A stretch of 64,000 bases of DNA. Origin: Manis javanica (taxonomy: Eukaryota; Chordata; Mammalia; Pholidota; Manidae). Under the pieces are notes generated by a model. It saw nothing but the letters and a program-made list of their open reading frames with translations. It ran no database searches and had not been told where the DNA came from. Numbering within the stretch: position 1 is the first letter of the stretch; each line of letters opens with the position of its first letter. The DNA lies in contig NC_133165.1 in the NCBI RefSeq assembly GCF_040802235.1, positions 14,169,623 to 14,233,622 on the forward strand. Direction: 5' to 3'. The translations under genes and the position numbers were made by a program. Positions 1-12,400 of the stretch are shown one piece after another.

Positions 1-1854
1 ACTCGTACACTAAGAAACTGCAAAGGTCACCAAAACTGGATCCACGTCCCCATAGACCTCTTAATATTGATAGTATAGGAAAATCCAACACAGAATATCA
101 GCAACAATCCTACTTACATGCAATTATTATTGAAAAAAAAAAGAAAAAGCAGCATGGATGGAGGCAAATCCACAATACGGAACATGCTTTTGAGAAGCCA
201 AATTATGTGACATCTAAAACGTATCCAATGACTGCTGAAGTTCAGTGAGTATCCACTCAGATATCCTTTTGTAACTTGCACTCTCTTTCAGAACCTAAAA
301 TTGTTATTTTTCTCCTGTTTTCAACAAGAATACATTTAGACTCAGATGGAGTTCAGCACAAAATAAAATTCTGCCTGTGTGCTCAGGCAGAAAACCTGTT
401 CTAGTGCCCTCTTCCCCAGGTGCCGAGACTAAAAAAAAACACAAGCTGGAGACTGAAGGTCAACCACTATTTCTTGGGTCTTCACTTGACGGCACTGCTT
501 TCTTAAGTAGCTGGAGAATGTCTGACTTGTAGGACGTTGACGGAGCACTTTGAAAGAACACACATTAAGTCCTTTCTGGGTGGTGGGAGGAGTGGGAAGG
601 GACATTCCAGTAGGAAATGGTGCTAGGAAAACCATAGTCCCTAACTCCACTCCCAAAATAACTCACTGAAGGCAGACAGACACACATACCTGAGTGCCCA
701 CAGGAAAATTTATAACCTTCAAAAGGCACACTTCTTGTATAAAAATCTCTTTTCAAATGTAACTCCTTGACTTCAGACAAACTCTACTACTTCTAAACTT
801 TCCTTTCCTGAGACGGACCCAAAACATTTCATTCGAATTTCTCATCTCTGGATAAAATTTTCCATTTGACATTTTTTTCATCTCAGTAGTTCTTTTCTGC
901 AGTACCAAAAGATCTCCATTTTATCATCTGTCCCTCATTCCCCCCCAACCCCCATAGCTCTTCAGCACTTTTACAAAAATGCTGAAATTCCTTTTCAGGT
1001 ATCAATACTTACTCTTATATTGTTCGACTGCAATTCAAGGCTTTTGGAGAAATATATTACACTAAGCAAAATACTATTATTAGTATTTTAAGTATCTTAC
1101 AAAGTTATTGACTTTTTATTCAATAGACAGGAACTTTAATTGCATGTGAATTTTATAGGAAATATTTAAAAATATTCGAGCTAGTGTTTAAACTGAGGAA
1201 ATCTCTGATGTCCCAGTACAAAGTCATGATGCTATTCTGCCTCTCTAATACTTGAGCAGGGATGAGGTGTCATTAATTTATTTTGTATCATTTAGGGAAA
1301 AAAAATCCTCCTAAAAATAAAGCTCTCCTTTCCCATGCCTTTGAGAAAACTTATATATAAATGGTATCAAGATAATTTAGATATAAATGTGTATTTATAC
1401 GGTTATTAAAAACTGATAGTAGAGAGAACAGAAAAACGTGCAAGAAATACATTTTAAGCAACAGATAATACAGAAATGGAATGCACAGAGAAATACAAAC
1501 AGGATAGAATAAATCATCATTCCCAAGTTACCCTGAGCAAATAAGAGACTTACAGCTGTTTCCTAAGAGAAAGGGGAGAGAGTTATGAATGACTTCAAAT
1601 GTGCATTCCTGGACTCACTAGGACTATCCATCCTGGTAATACAGATGGGGGGGTAAGTGGGAAGGGAGTCAACATCTCCCCAGCGGCCTATGCCTGACTA
1701 TTCCAGGAATAAACTGGATGTGGCTCAGAGTTTACTTTCTGTCCTTCACAGGTGATAAATCAGCTTAACACTTTAAAGCATTTTAAATGGAAGGAGCAGA
1801 AAGAGTACAGCCTTAATGTGTATCTATACATATTAGACACGCACTTTTTAGGTC

Positions 1855-2062
1855 TAGTGGAGAGGACACTAAGCTGGAAGTCAGTACTCTGCAATTAATT
1901 AGGGGAGCTACAATGCACTATTAAACTGCTGCTGTGTATCATGTTCTTATGTAAGTTTGGGATAATACCCAACTCATAAGATTGACTATAAACATGAGCA
2001 GGCACTTGGAAAACTGAAAAATACCAGGGAAATGCATTTGGATATTATTATCATTAAGGCTC
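1855..2062 (+). repeat. MIR SINE fragment
   Basis: The order of segments follows the MIR consensus in plus orientation: a first part like 'ctggaagtcag', a middle with 'gggataataccc', and an end with 'ggcacttgg...attattatcatta'. It is strongly diverged. Confidence 0.55.
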
Positions 2063-2094
2063 TTTCCTCTTTCAGATCCTTAGGGAACCACTAA

Positions 2095-2280
2095 ATTGAT
2101 AGGCAGTAAAGAGCTTGGGGTCCAGAGTGCGAGATTCAAATCTCAGTAATCACTACTTTCCTCACTGGAGTCATGGGATGATAATAGTATTTATAGTCCT
2201 ACACATGTAGTACTTTAGGTGATGAAGAAAACTTTGATCAATACTTCAGTAAACACTGTGTTAAAATTAGCTATTATTTT
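2095..2280 (+). repeat. MIR SINE fragment
   Basis: MIR-like 5' region ('gagcttggggtccagagtgcgagattcaaatctcagt') followed by 'gggatgataatagta'. Plus orientation, diverged. Confidence 0.5.
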
Positions 2281-2305
2281 CATGAGCATAATTATTAACT
2301 ACCTT

Positions 2306-2545
2306 ATGAACAGCAACAATAGCTGACATTTATTGAGCATTTACTGTGTGCTAGACATTGTTTAAAGCATTTTACATTTTTCATTCATTTAATCCTCATA
2401 ACTCTGTGAGGAAGGTATTTTTATTCTTATTCTTCTTATGGTTATTGTTATTTTACAGAGAAATTAAGCTATAGAGAAATTATGACATTTGTCCAAGGCC
2501 TCTAAACCAGTAACTCAAGATATAAACCAGGAGCTTGGGACTCTA
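2306..2545 (-). repeat. MIR SINE, well preserved
   Basis: This reads as a MIR in reverse complement: 'agctgacatttattgagca', 'tttactgtgtgctagacattg', 'tttaatcctcataactctgtgaggaaggta', then 'ttttacagagaaattaag' and a diverged 'ggccttggacaaatgtc' counterpart. It is one of the clearest MIR copies in the window. Confidence 0.85.
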
Positions 2546-3383
2546 GCTCACACAATTACACTATGCTCTAATGCCTTTAAAAAATACATTTCTATCAATT
2601 TTTAGATAGGTACAATGAACACATTTTTTAAAATCCCAAAATTCTTAGCATTGTACTTGGCCCAGGCTAAGCAGTCAGTAAATAATGCTTTTTGCTATTA
2701 TTATTTTTAAATTATTATTTAAAAAATTCAAATTGACACACTAATTTTTGAAAAGAAGCAAAGAGAGTTCTAAAATTTAGGCCCAACAAGAAAAATCTTG
2801 TGAAAAGGTTAAGAAGAACTAAAACAAAAACCTGAAAATTCCAAATACATTTAACGCATCACATGATGGAGAATAAAGCAACTACATGGTATTTGGGGAT
2901 GCATCTAACTCCTGTCCCTGTGTACAAACCCATTTAGCTATTACAACTAAGGACTAATCATGTCAATAAAAAAAACAAGAAACAACCAACTGAATTATGT
3001 GTTTTGTACTACAATTAAAAAAAAATCAGCTGAATGTATACCTTATTTAACTTCACTTAAACTAAGCCCACAAAGACCCAGACAGTCAGTAACAGCATTC
3101 TTCAGAAATATTTATAGACTTTTCAGTATAACATGAAAAAATGAGACATTAACAAAGAATATAATATGTAAGTTTTCCTAAAGAGTAAATTTATTTTTTC
3201 TCAAAGTTCATTTCTCTTTTAAGGTAAACTTATGGAAAATGTATAAATCAAAATATAAAGGGATGACAAGGAGAGCTTTTACTTATTAAAATACACATCA
3301 GGCTTTAAGTTCATCAGCAGGTCAAATATGAAGAGTGCTTTAAGAAAAACTATCATGTTCATCAGTTGGATTAGATTACTTAC

Positions 3384-3413
3384 CCCTTGGCCAACTGCAA
3401 CCCGTTCCAGTGC
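3384..3413 (-). CDS. METTL25: METTL25 coding exon 7 (30 nt)
   Basis: A tiny exon bounded by a T-rich acceptor (...CCTTAAAG, AG at 3415-3414) and a strong donor GTAAGTAA (from 3383). It encodes exactly ten residues, [10 protein letters not shown] (459-468). This matches the ALERVAAGQG segment that I recall from human METTL25. Both ends are in phase 0, so skipping it would keep the frame. Confidence 0.9.
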
Positions 3414-6400
3414 CTTTAAGGAAAAAAAAAACAAAAGACAAAGACTGTTGATATATTTGGTCTTAAAAGACTAATAAAGACATTGTATAAGGGCTTGTAA
3501 AAGTGACTTTTAAAAAGATTAATTAAGTGACAACATGTAAGTTTATACACTTAGAAGTGTTAATATCATTAAGGAATTTTAACTGGTATAGTTGGTATAA
3601 TTTAAGGTGGATTTATAATGGATGTGTGTCATGTACACAAACACATACACTCCCCAACTGTATACAGTCCTTGAATTTTAGAGGAAATTAGAAAATAGGA
3701 AGGAAATTACTCAAATTCTTGACTCACTTTTAGTGTAGCTAAAACAAATTCAAAGCTATTTTGCATGTATAAATGTATTTGTACTTTCTAAACTTTTCTT
3801 CTAATTTTTTATGAACATACAGTTTCCTCTTTTATTAAACAAATTATGTTGAAGAGCTGAAACATTAATAAAGTATGTTTATTTTTGGTCTGCATAGTCT
3901 GCAATTCACATCAAATTCACGTACGGTCAAGTGCCCAGTAGCAGAGAAAGTAGAACGTATTTTTTAAATTTGATATGTGGCTACTTTTACATTTATATTT
4001 ATTCAAGATCCAAAACATTTTTATAAAATATTTCCCATTATTTCCAATACTCATAATCCAACACATAAAGATTTGTTGTAATTTAAATATGGAATAGAGC
4101 CTTCTGAAACTTTCACTTTTTTAGAGACATATATTTCAAAACTTAGTTTTATAACTGAATTAAGTATTTTGACTGAAATTTTATTTGAAAAATTTTGATC
4201 AGAACATATTTCGAACATAGAGAAAAATAGTAGATATAGCAGATATAAGAGATCTGCATATACTTACTGCTCAAATTTAAAATACCCATATTTGCTTCAG
4301 ACTGCTATGTCCTCATAAATAATTCTTCTTAGAAATAACTAAATTATATACTTTCAAGACAGAAAGATAATTTACATATTATTTTGTGTAAGTGCAATTT
4401 TTCAGATGCACAAGGTCACTGAGAGGTAAAGTAACTTTTCATAGCTAGTTAGCATGTGTGCAGGAACTAAAAATCTATTCTTTGAACCCTGGTTTACATC
4501 TCAGGCCCTCACACCATGAAGATTCAGTGGGAAAATGAGCTCACTGTATGAAAATTTGCTTCACAGAAATTCAAAAAAAAGATGTGATTTTTTCCATTAA
4601 CTATAAGGATACTTTGCTGAACATCTAAAGCCAGAGTGTTATGAATACAGGAAAGAGTTTATTATGTAATTCTCATATTGAGTTAAAAGTAACAGGCCAA
4701 AAACATGTTTATTACTGAAGAAAACACTGAATTTTTATTTACATACTGGGTGTGCTAATTTCAGATTAGATTTCTGTGTATGGCTTTTGCTAAAAGAAAG
4801 AAACAGGAGAGTTCTTAATAAATTATTTTGGGTTAATAAAAATATATAATATGAGACTACTTTCAGTATGTGTTGCTGATGAGTTTATTTGAGAAATACA
4901 AATGATAACTTTGATTATATAGTACAATATAATCAGGGAGGTAATAAGCAGTTTCTTGTAAACAATATTTTTCTTGGCCAATAAATAAAGACAATGGAAT
5001 ATTTCATACTAATCTGAAATGCTTTACAGTTTTATCAAGTTTACAGTATGCTGATGAGATTGTGAAAATCTAATTAAAATTTTATTTCTGGTTAGTACCC
5101 TTAACAATTTATCTGAAAGCATTGCCAGAAAAGTTTCTCTCTGTCTCTTTTTTATCTTAAACACTTTAAGCCTTGAATATTTCTGGAAACAGTCAGTCAT
5201 GAAGCAAAAGGCAAAAAAAGAAATGTTCCTTAGACTTTCCAAGATTATTTTAATATCAAAAAAAAGAAGTCAAGGTGCACAGGGACTGGCATGGAGCTAA
5301 GGAGAGGGTAATGTCATGGGAAGCTGACACTGGTCAAGTAAAGTTCCTAAGTGCAGCATGTTCTACACAGTCTGTATTTTGGAACTTTTTCAAAACTCTT
5401 CTTTGCTGTTCTCTGAGTTTTTTTTTAACAGCAAACATCCTTGTTTTGTGGATACAATATATTCTTTTATTTTTCTAAGAGATATTAATAGTTACTTTAT
5501 GTCATTTTATTTTGGATAGTCTCCAATCCCTCCAAGTTGCTTTTTTTCTGTTTATCTGATCTCTTTTCTTGTACGATGGATTTCCTTTAGACATCTAGTG
5601 CTTCTTGGCTGCCTGCCGATAAGTAAAATGGGAGTATCATAAACCTGATTAGGAGCACTGTGCTTACAGGTGAGAACTATTAATTGTGGGCTTCACCATA
5701 AAGGTGAGATGTGTCCTGTTTGTGAAATTCTTGGTAACAGTATCTTAGGGTTTTTCTCTTAGGTTCGTCAGGTTCACTTTAAGAGACTACTTCAATTTCT
5801 GGCCTGGGGGACATAATCCCGGCTGCCAGCTTTCTTAGAACCAGGTCATTCTAACAAGACCTTGAACAGATACCATTTACAGATATAATGAAAAAACAAG
5901 ACAATTTCCCAGAAAAGTATTTTAAGATGACTTACAAAAGGAAACTATTTGAGCATAAATAATTTCTAAGATAATTCTAAGATACATGAACTACACATCG
6001 GTACACTATTTTTTATATTGTGTAACTGGCATAAAAATAGTGGCCATAGAATACTTAGTTTATCTTAGGGTTGGACATTAAATACATATTTAATCATTTA
6101 TAATTTAAATTTCAGATAACAAAATCCACTTACACTGTGTAATTTGCAACTACTCCTTTATAAACTAACATAGCACCATAAACAGAGAATAGCATGGGCA
6201 AAAGTATTCTAGGTCTAAGGAAATTAGCCAAATAAGGACATAAGGTTCTTTGATAGTTATTTCATATACTAGGTAGCTTGTTTCCCATTCGATTAAAAAT
6301 TAGGAGACCAAATAATCTACTATAAACAAATACCAACATACCACAGAGCTGTGGATAACATACAGACTAATTCTACACTTAAGATTTAGTAGCTGGTATA

Positions 6401-9400
6401 TTTTATACGATAAAGTAATTATATGTAAAATGTAGTTATACTATAACTTCCCATTATAGTGTAACTATAAATAGCTACCATGTCGCATGTAGAGTGGATA
6501 ATGTAAGAAGGGCAAGTCATCTTTCTCTCAAAATTTGCAGTGCACAAAAGCATTAGTAATGAGCGCTATAAAACCAGGCTTTTAATGCATGATATTAGTC
6601 AAAAATAATAAATTCTGCAACATCTGGATAAAACTCTTAATCCAAAAATGAGCATAATCATACCAAACATGCTGACATCCTGGCATTACGACCACAGCAC
6701 CATTTTTCTTCCTTTAAGTATTGGCACATTGGAAATCCCCACTTTTCTTGGGTACATGCTGCAGCTGGGGCAAAAATAAGGATTATTTAAATAAAATGCT
6801 TCTTCCTTCATTTAAACTAAATAATGTATGGAGAAAGCAAATCAGTAATTGAGAGAGTCAAATAGTAATTAAACGTGGAGGTGGTAATTGTTAACAGTTC
6901 ATTTCACTCTGTTAATTGAAAGCATATTAATGCTATGAAAATGGCATTTTCTCAACAATAGCTATTTTGTGTTTGAGCTACAGGTCTGATACCAACCAAT
7001 TTACCAAATTGTTTCTCTAAGATTTAGTAAAAGCAACTGAAAATGGAGTACTCTTCATGCTCAGTGTAACTCCAGGAGATGAGTAATGAGATAACTGGGC
7101 ATTTGTTGCTGACCTGACTTTCTAAAAAAATGATTCACTAAAAATGACATCTGGTAATTCATTATAGAACAATATCGATGCATTCCTAACAATGTTGAAA
7201 CATCCTTTTTTCCCAACCACTAGGTTCTATGTTCACTTTTCAGAAAAATAACAGCTGTATAGCCTCTTCTCTCTTCATTCTGTTAAGAGGCTGTAATATT
7301 TTCAGTTGTGGTCCAATTTGACTCAATTGCATATATGCTTCAAGGAACGACAAAAAATAATATTCACTGCTTAATCCCATATCTCTGCTGTCCAACTCAG
7401 CTACAATTAATTTGAAAAATAATTATTTATAATTTGTTTCTAAAGCTTTCTCCTTTACCAATAATTACTTTAAAATATAATCACTTGTGATTTGTTTTTA
7501 ATAATAAAACATTTTTATTTTATCAAATTTTATGTAAAATTCTTAGAAACAACTGAAAGATGAACATGTGATGTAGCGGGCACCATCATACATAAACTAA
7601 GTAAAATACTTCCTTTTTGACCTTGAAGTTTATGAACCTGCAAGTTCCTGTGACATTCAGTTGAGAAACTGAAGTGCTTAAGTGAAAAACTGTGCAACTG
7701 AAAAAGAAGTACTTAGGGAGATATCAATACTCTTTTATATTTGTCAAAATAAAGCAACTCATTATCTTAACAAATATATATTCAGCATCTGCTGTTTACC
7801 TGATACTGTTTGGGATGCTTAACAGATGAGATGACTTGCAGCTTAAGTGAGCAAATTCACTTATTTATAAAAGACAGCAAGTTTACATTTATTTTAAACT
7901 GTGGGTCACAGCCAGTGGTGTGGTGAAGTTGGCTCATACTGGCTCCAGAGAAGGTTAACTGTCATCTCTTTCCAATTCAGCATCCTGTGACATCACATTG
8001 GTAGCTTGAAATTGGCCAAGCTGGGTATATTTACACCATGGATATCAGGAAATCCATGTTATTAAAATATAAGGGCTTTTATTCAGGAGCAGAGCCAAAC
8101 ATTTATCATCTTACCACTGGCTGCAACCCACTAATGGGTCATGAAATCAAGTTAGTGAATTATGACCAATATTTTATAAAGTTTGATAAAAAGAGAATAA
8201 AAACATTAGCATGCACAGGTACAACACCTTTTGAAGGATGAATATTAACCAAGAAGATAAAAGAGTAAGTACTTTTTTGTAAGAGGTCAGTACCAGTTTT
8301 ATCTATATATATATATACTAGGTTGTGATGTAAAATGTATTTCTTATTGTGGGTTTGAGTAAAAAAATGTGATCCCACTATTACAAATAAGAGAACAAAT
8401 ATTTTCTCCCACAAACATGTTTTACAACCTTTGTGGTCATCACAGGCTTTGTGGTTAAAGATTACATGCTTAGGAGAGAAATAAAAACTCATATAACTAA
8501 TAGGTGAATGTTTAGAAGCTTTTTGTTTCTTCTCAAGTAATACCAAAGAGAGGAATTATAATTATGATAACAAAGGAGTCTGAGTTTATATAGAATTAAA
8601 ATTGAATAAGACCTCTGTCTCACCATGGTAGTGATAGTATGCTTTCCTGTTTTACTTCAGCAGTCTCTGGAATGTAAACCTCTAACTTTCTGTTTCTTAT
8701 CTTTATGAAGAAGGGCAAAAGCCAGACTAATACTTTAAGAATTCCCAAATTGCTTATGTCAACATTATTTCTTCTCAAGATATCTCATCAAATACCTTTG
8801 TTTCCTCCTTAGTTTTAATTTTAACCAGTGAATCAGTTCTTTCTTAATTTCTAATTTTATTTCATGTTATCCCTTTATTGAATACTTGCCATATGTCACA
8901 TATTATGGTGAATATTAGGCATTTAAATTTTTTGAGAAGCACCTGTCTTCAAGTTGCTCAGAGTCTATTGTGAGAGATAAATACTAAACTACCCCAATTA
9001 AATAATGCAGGGGCTGCTGAAGCAAAGGAACGTATGAAGAGATTGTTGTTGCCCTCCTCCTGGGGGTTTTTGCTCTCATGTTACACTTCTTTATCCCCAA
9101 AATCAGGACATAAAAGAGGAAACACAGAGGGAAGGAGGAAGGAAGGAGGAGGAGGGGTAGGAGAGAAGGGAAAAAGCATGTTTTTCAGATGTTAGTGAGC
9201 TATTCAACAGTCATGGTTAATGCCTCTCTACCGTGCCTCCTCACCAAACGGCTGAAAAAGTCAAAAGGTCACCTTCCCAGACTCTCTTGCAGCTAGAAAT
9301 CACCTTGTGAGCTATGTCTAGACAATGAGACGTGACACATTTCTCCACTGGACAGATTTTTTTTTTTTCCTCCTTGACAAAAGGGAAGAATAGCTGAGAA

Positions 9401-12400
9401 GAAAGCCTCTAGCTCATGCCCACTTCTCATGAAGACATAATGCTTATGACCACTGTCCCCCTGCAGCCCTGACAGTGAAGTCCAGCTGTGAACCCAGCAA
9501 CCTGCTGTCACCGTCAGGGAACCAAGCCTAGAACTGCTACCTCCTGACTTTTGGTTATGTGACAAAATTAATGACTTCATTGCTATGCCAATGTTAGGTG
9601 AATGTGCCAGCATCTACAGCCAGAAGTATTTAAAACTCAGGTTCTGGTTTAGATTCCAGGTATGGCTAACCAGTATTTTCTTTCCTTCCAAGTTGTGGCT
9701 CTTCAGAAGTCACATGTCACCTACATTACAGCAGAACTTGGCCCAAAACTTTCTCAGTCTCCTTTCCCTCAAGGCCCATGTGGCCCACACAATTAGAAAA
9801 TGAACAGATTTAAAAAAAGAAGCTAATTTTGTGGTACAGGCGATAAAAGAAAGATGAAAGGTTAAAGCAGGACATAGCCATTCAGATTGTGTCAATTCAA
9901 TAAAATCTTAATCCTAATAAAATATCCAGTATCTATATAAAAAGACAGTTCACAAAATATAAATGGGAGGCCACATTTACCTTATAATGATTATCTCTAT
10001 ATTTAATTAACTATAATACCAAATAGAGTCCTTTAAGGATAATGCTGCTCCTAAAGACAAAATGTGAGTATATATGAGCTGGGACACCCAGGGACACCTC
10101 ACCGCTTTCATATTCCAGACAAAGAAAACAGCACGATGTCACTTCATTTGACTGAGAATAAGTTACAGGGTTTAAAACAAGAGAGAGAAGCAGACATCAG
10201 GCAACTGTCTTAACCCAGTGTTCGTGAGGGTATCTGCCAATCCCCAAACAGTCTCAGTCGGCCAAATCAACGTCCTACCCAGGTCCTAAACACAGGCTGA
10301 CCAGCCCTTTCCGTATTTAAGGCGTGCTGTACTTGAAAACAGGTGAGCACTGGAATGAGTCTTAGTTCCATGCTGGCTCTACTCTACACCCAGGCGGCAT
10401 CAGCACTTGTGTCTCCTGGTGCTCCCCTCCTCGCCCCATGTCGCTCACACAGGGTTGCCGAAGCGTTTTCTCAGGTTCTAGTTTAGATACTGTTGATAAG
10501 GCTAGAAACCAGTCCAGAAGGCTACCACATAGGGTAATAGCCCAGCTATTTTTTAATTTAATAGAATCTTCCCAGGAGGACTAATTCTCTCTCTCTATCC
10601 CAGTTACTGACTGAAATGTTAAGAGTGTGATTCTAGAGCCAGACTAACTGGGCTAAAATCCTAACTCCTTCACTTATTAACTGTGCAATCTTAGGCAGGT
10701 TACTTAGCCTTTCTGTGATTTAGTTTCCTCATCTGAAAATGGATATAATGATCACAATATTACTTAAAGGGGGGATATGAGCAATAATGAAAGTGGAGAT
10801 GATAACACTGTTGCCTCATACAAGTGTTACAAGAAATAAAGAATTAATAAGGGTACCTAGAATAGTGCTTTACACATAGCATATATTCATTAAAAGATTA
10901 GCATTTATTAACATGTTTTTTTTTGCTTTCTGAATAGCAATGTAGGCAGCTGGCCACCTTCTTTGGGCTGAGTACTTCTGTTGGGTTGGGGATTTCTGAC
11001 TTATTTCCCATTTCCCAGTTTCGACTCTTAGAATCCCAGCAAATTTTATGGTTGTGAATCACAGGTCCTGTCAATTTCTGCTCTTGGTTACATTGCTGTC
11101 CTGCTCAAAAATTCTCATTACCAAAATGGACTTTACATATGAGGTCCTTTTGTATTGACCCCTGCTTTTCTTTTTCCCCTGATAAACATTTCTCTACTAC
11201 CTATGAATCCGGTTACCACCTAACTGGAGAACTCATACATTTCCAATGAGTCACCTAGCACTCCGTAACTAAACCCACCCTGTTCCTTATACTTTGAAAT
11301 GCTCCTCTGCACATCTTTGCCTACCCTACAAAGTGCAATTCAAAAGTTACTGCCTTCATAAAGTTTTTCCTGGTTTCCTAACAGGAAATAATCTTTACAT
11401 TCTTGCTGGAATAGTTCTTAACATATTCTCCTTTTTATTTTTACCTCTAAGAAATCACTTATAAACCATATATACTCATATATAATTAATAAATCAGATA
11501 TAATTTTATTTATTGTTGCTATTATTGATGGCTTATTATATATTCATCATATATAAATATAGTTAGTCTCAAGGTAAAAGTTTCATCCAGAAGAGCATTC
11601 AGAACAAGACCTTAGATTTACCTGTACTAGATCACAAAGGATCTCAGACCATCTCAGAAGAGGAGTCTGTTCCTTTCTTGTCATTGTTCAGGAGAAGGCA
11701 GACAGTACGGAGTGTGCTAATCAAAGACCCAGATGGGTAGGGCTGCTCTGCAATCTTCAAGGGCCAGCTACCAACTTTGGTATCCGGTTGTTGCTACTCT
11801 TAGACAGTAGGAAAAGGTGAAAGAAATGGAGGACAAGCAGCTTCCTTTTAAATAAGTTGCACACATTATTTTGACTGATATTCTATTGACTTGAACTTTG
11901 TCACATGGGAGATAGGTACTCTAGCTGGGTGGATGGGTGGTTTGCACTGTTAAAATTAAGAGGGCTTATATTATTAAAAGAGAGAAGACAATGGATACAA
12001 TTATATTCTGTTTCAGATACATTTCCTACTCTTCTTTCAGTTTTTCTCCTTCTAGTGCCTTATTCATGCATTAATATTACACACATGCATACACACACAC
12101 CCCGTAACACAGAATGCTAATTGCCTACTCAATATCCAGTTTCCCCTCCTTTGTCACTCGCAGAATCTTGATTTCACTTGAAGCTATAATGTGTCCATAC
12201 AGAAGGGCACACATCTTAGCCTTTTAAAAGTAGTCTATGAGGAGAGTTGTTGGGTAGGATTTCCAGGGAAGTTCTTCAAAGGATGTTATCTTAGAAGGAA
12301 GAAGCTCTTCCATGTTCACATTTCCTTCCATTTGGACAATAATGGCTAGAGCAGTAGCAGCCATTATGCAACCATAAGTGAAAGGCCAAAATTCTTGGTC

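Larger units (their letters stand above)
1..3383 (-). other. METTL25: METTL25 intron 7 (partial), no gene seen
   Basis: This stretch lies downstream, in the minus sense, of the exon 7 donor (GT at 3383-3382). It continues past the left edge, because the expected next METTL25 coding segment is not found here. It is AT-rich and holds several MIR fragments, listed separately. The short open frames near 429-780 have no recognisable protein character. Confidence 0.75.

Noticed and set aside
8160..8546. 128-codon minus-strand frame in intron 5
   Set aside because: Low-complexity, AT-driven composition with no recognisable domain.
9293..9613. 106-codon minus-strand frame
   Set aside because: It lies over a probable old interspersed repeat and has no recognisable similarity.
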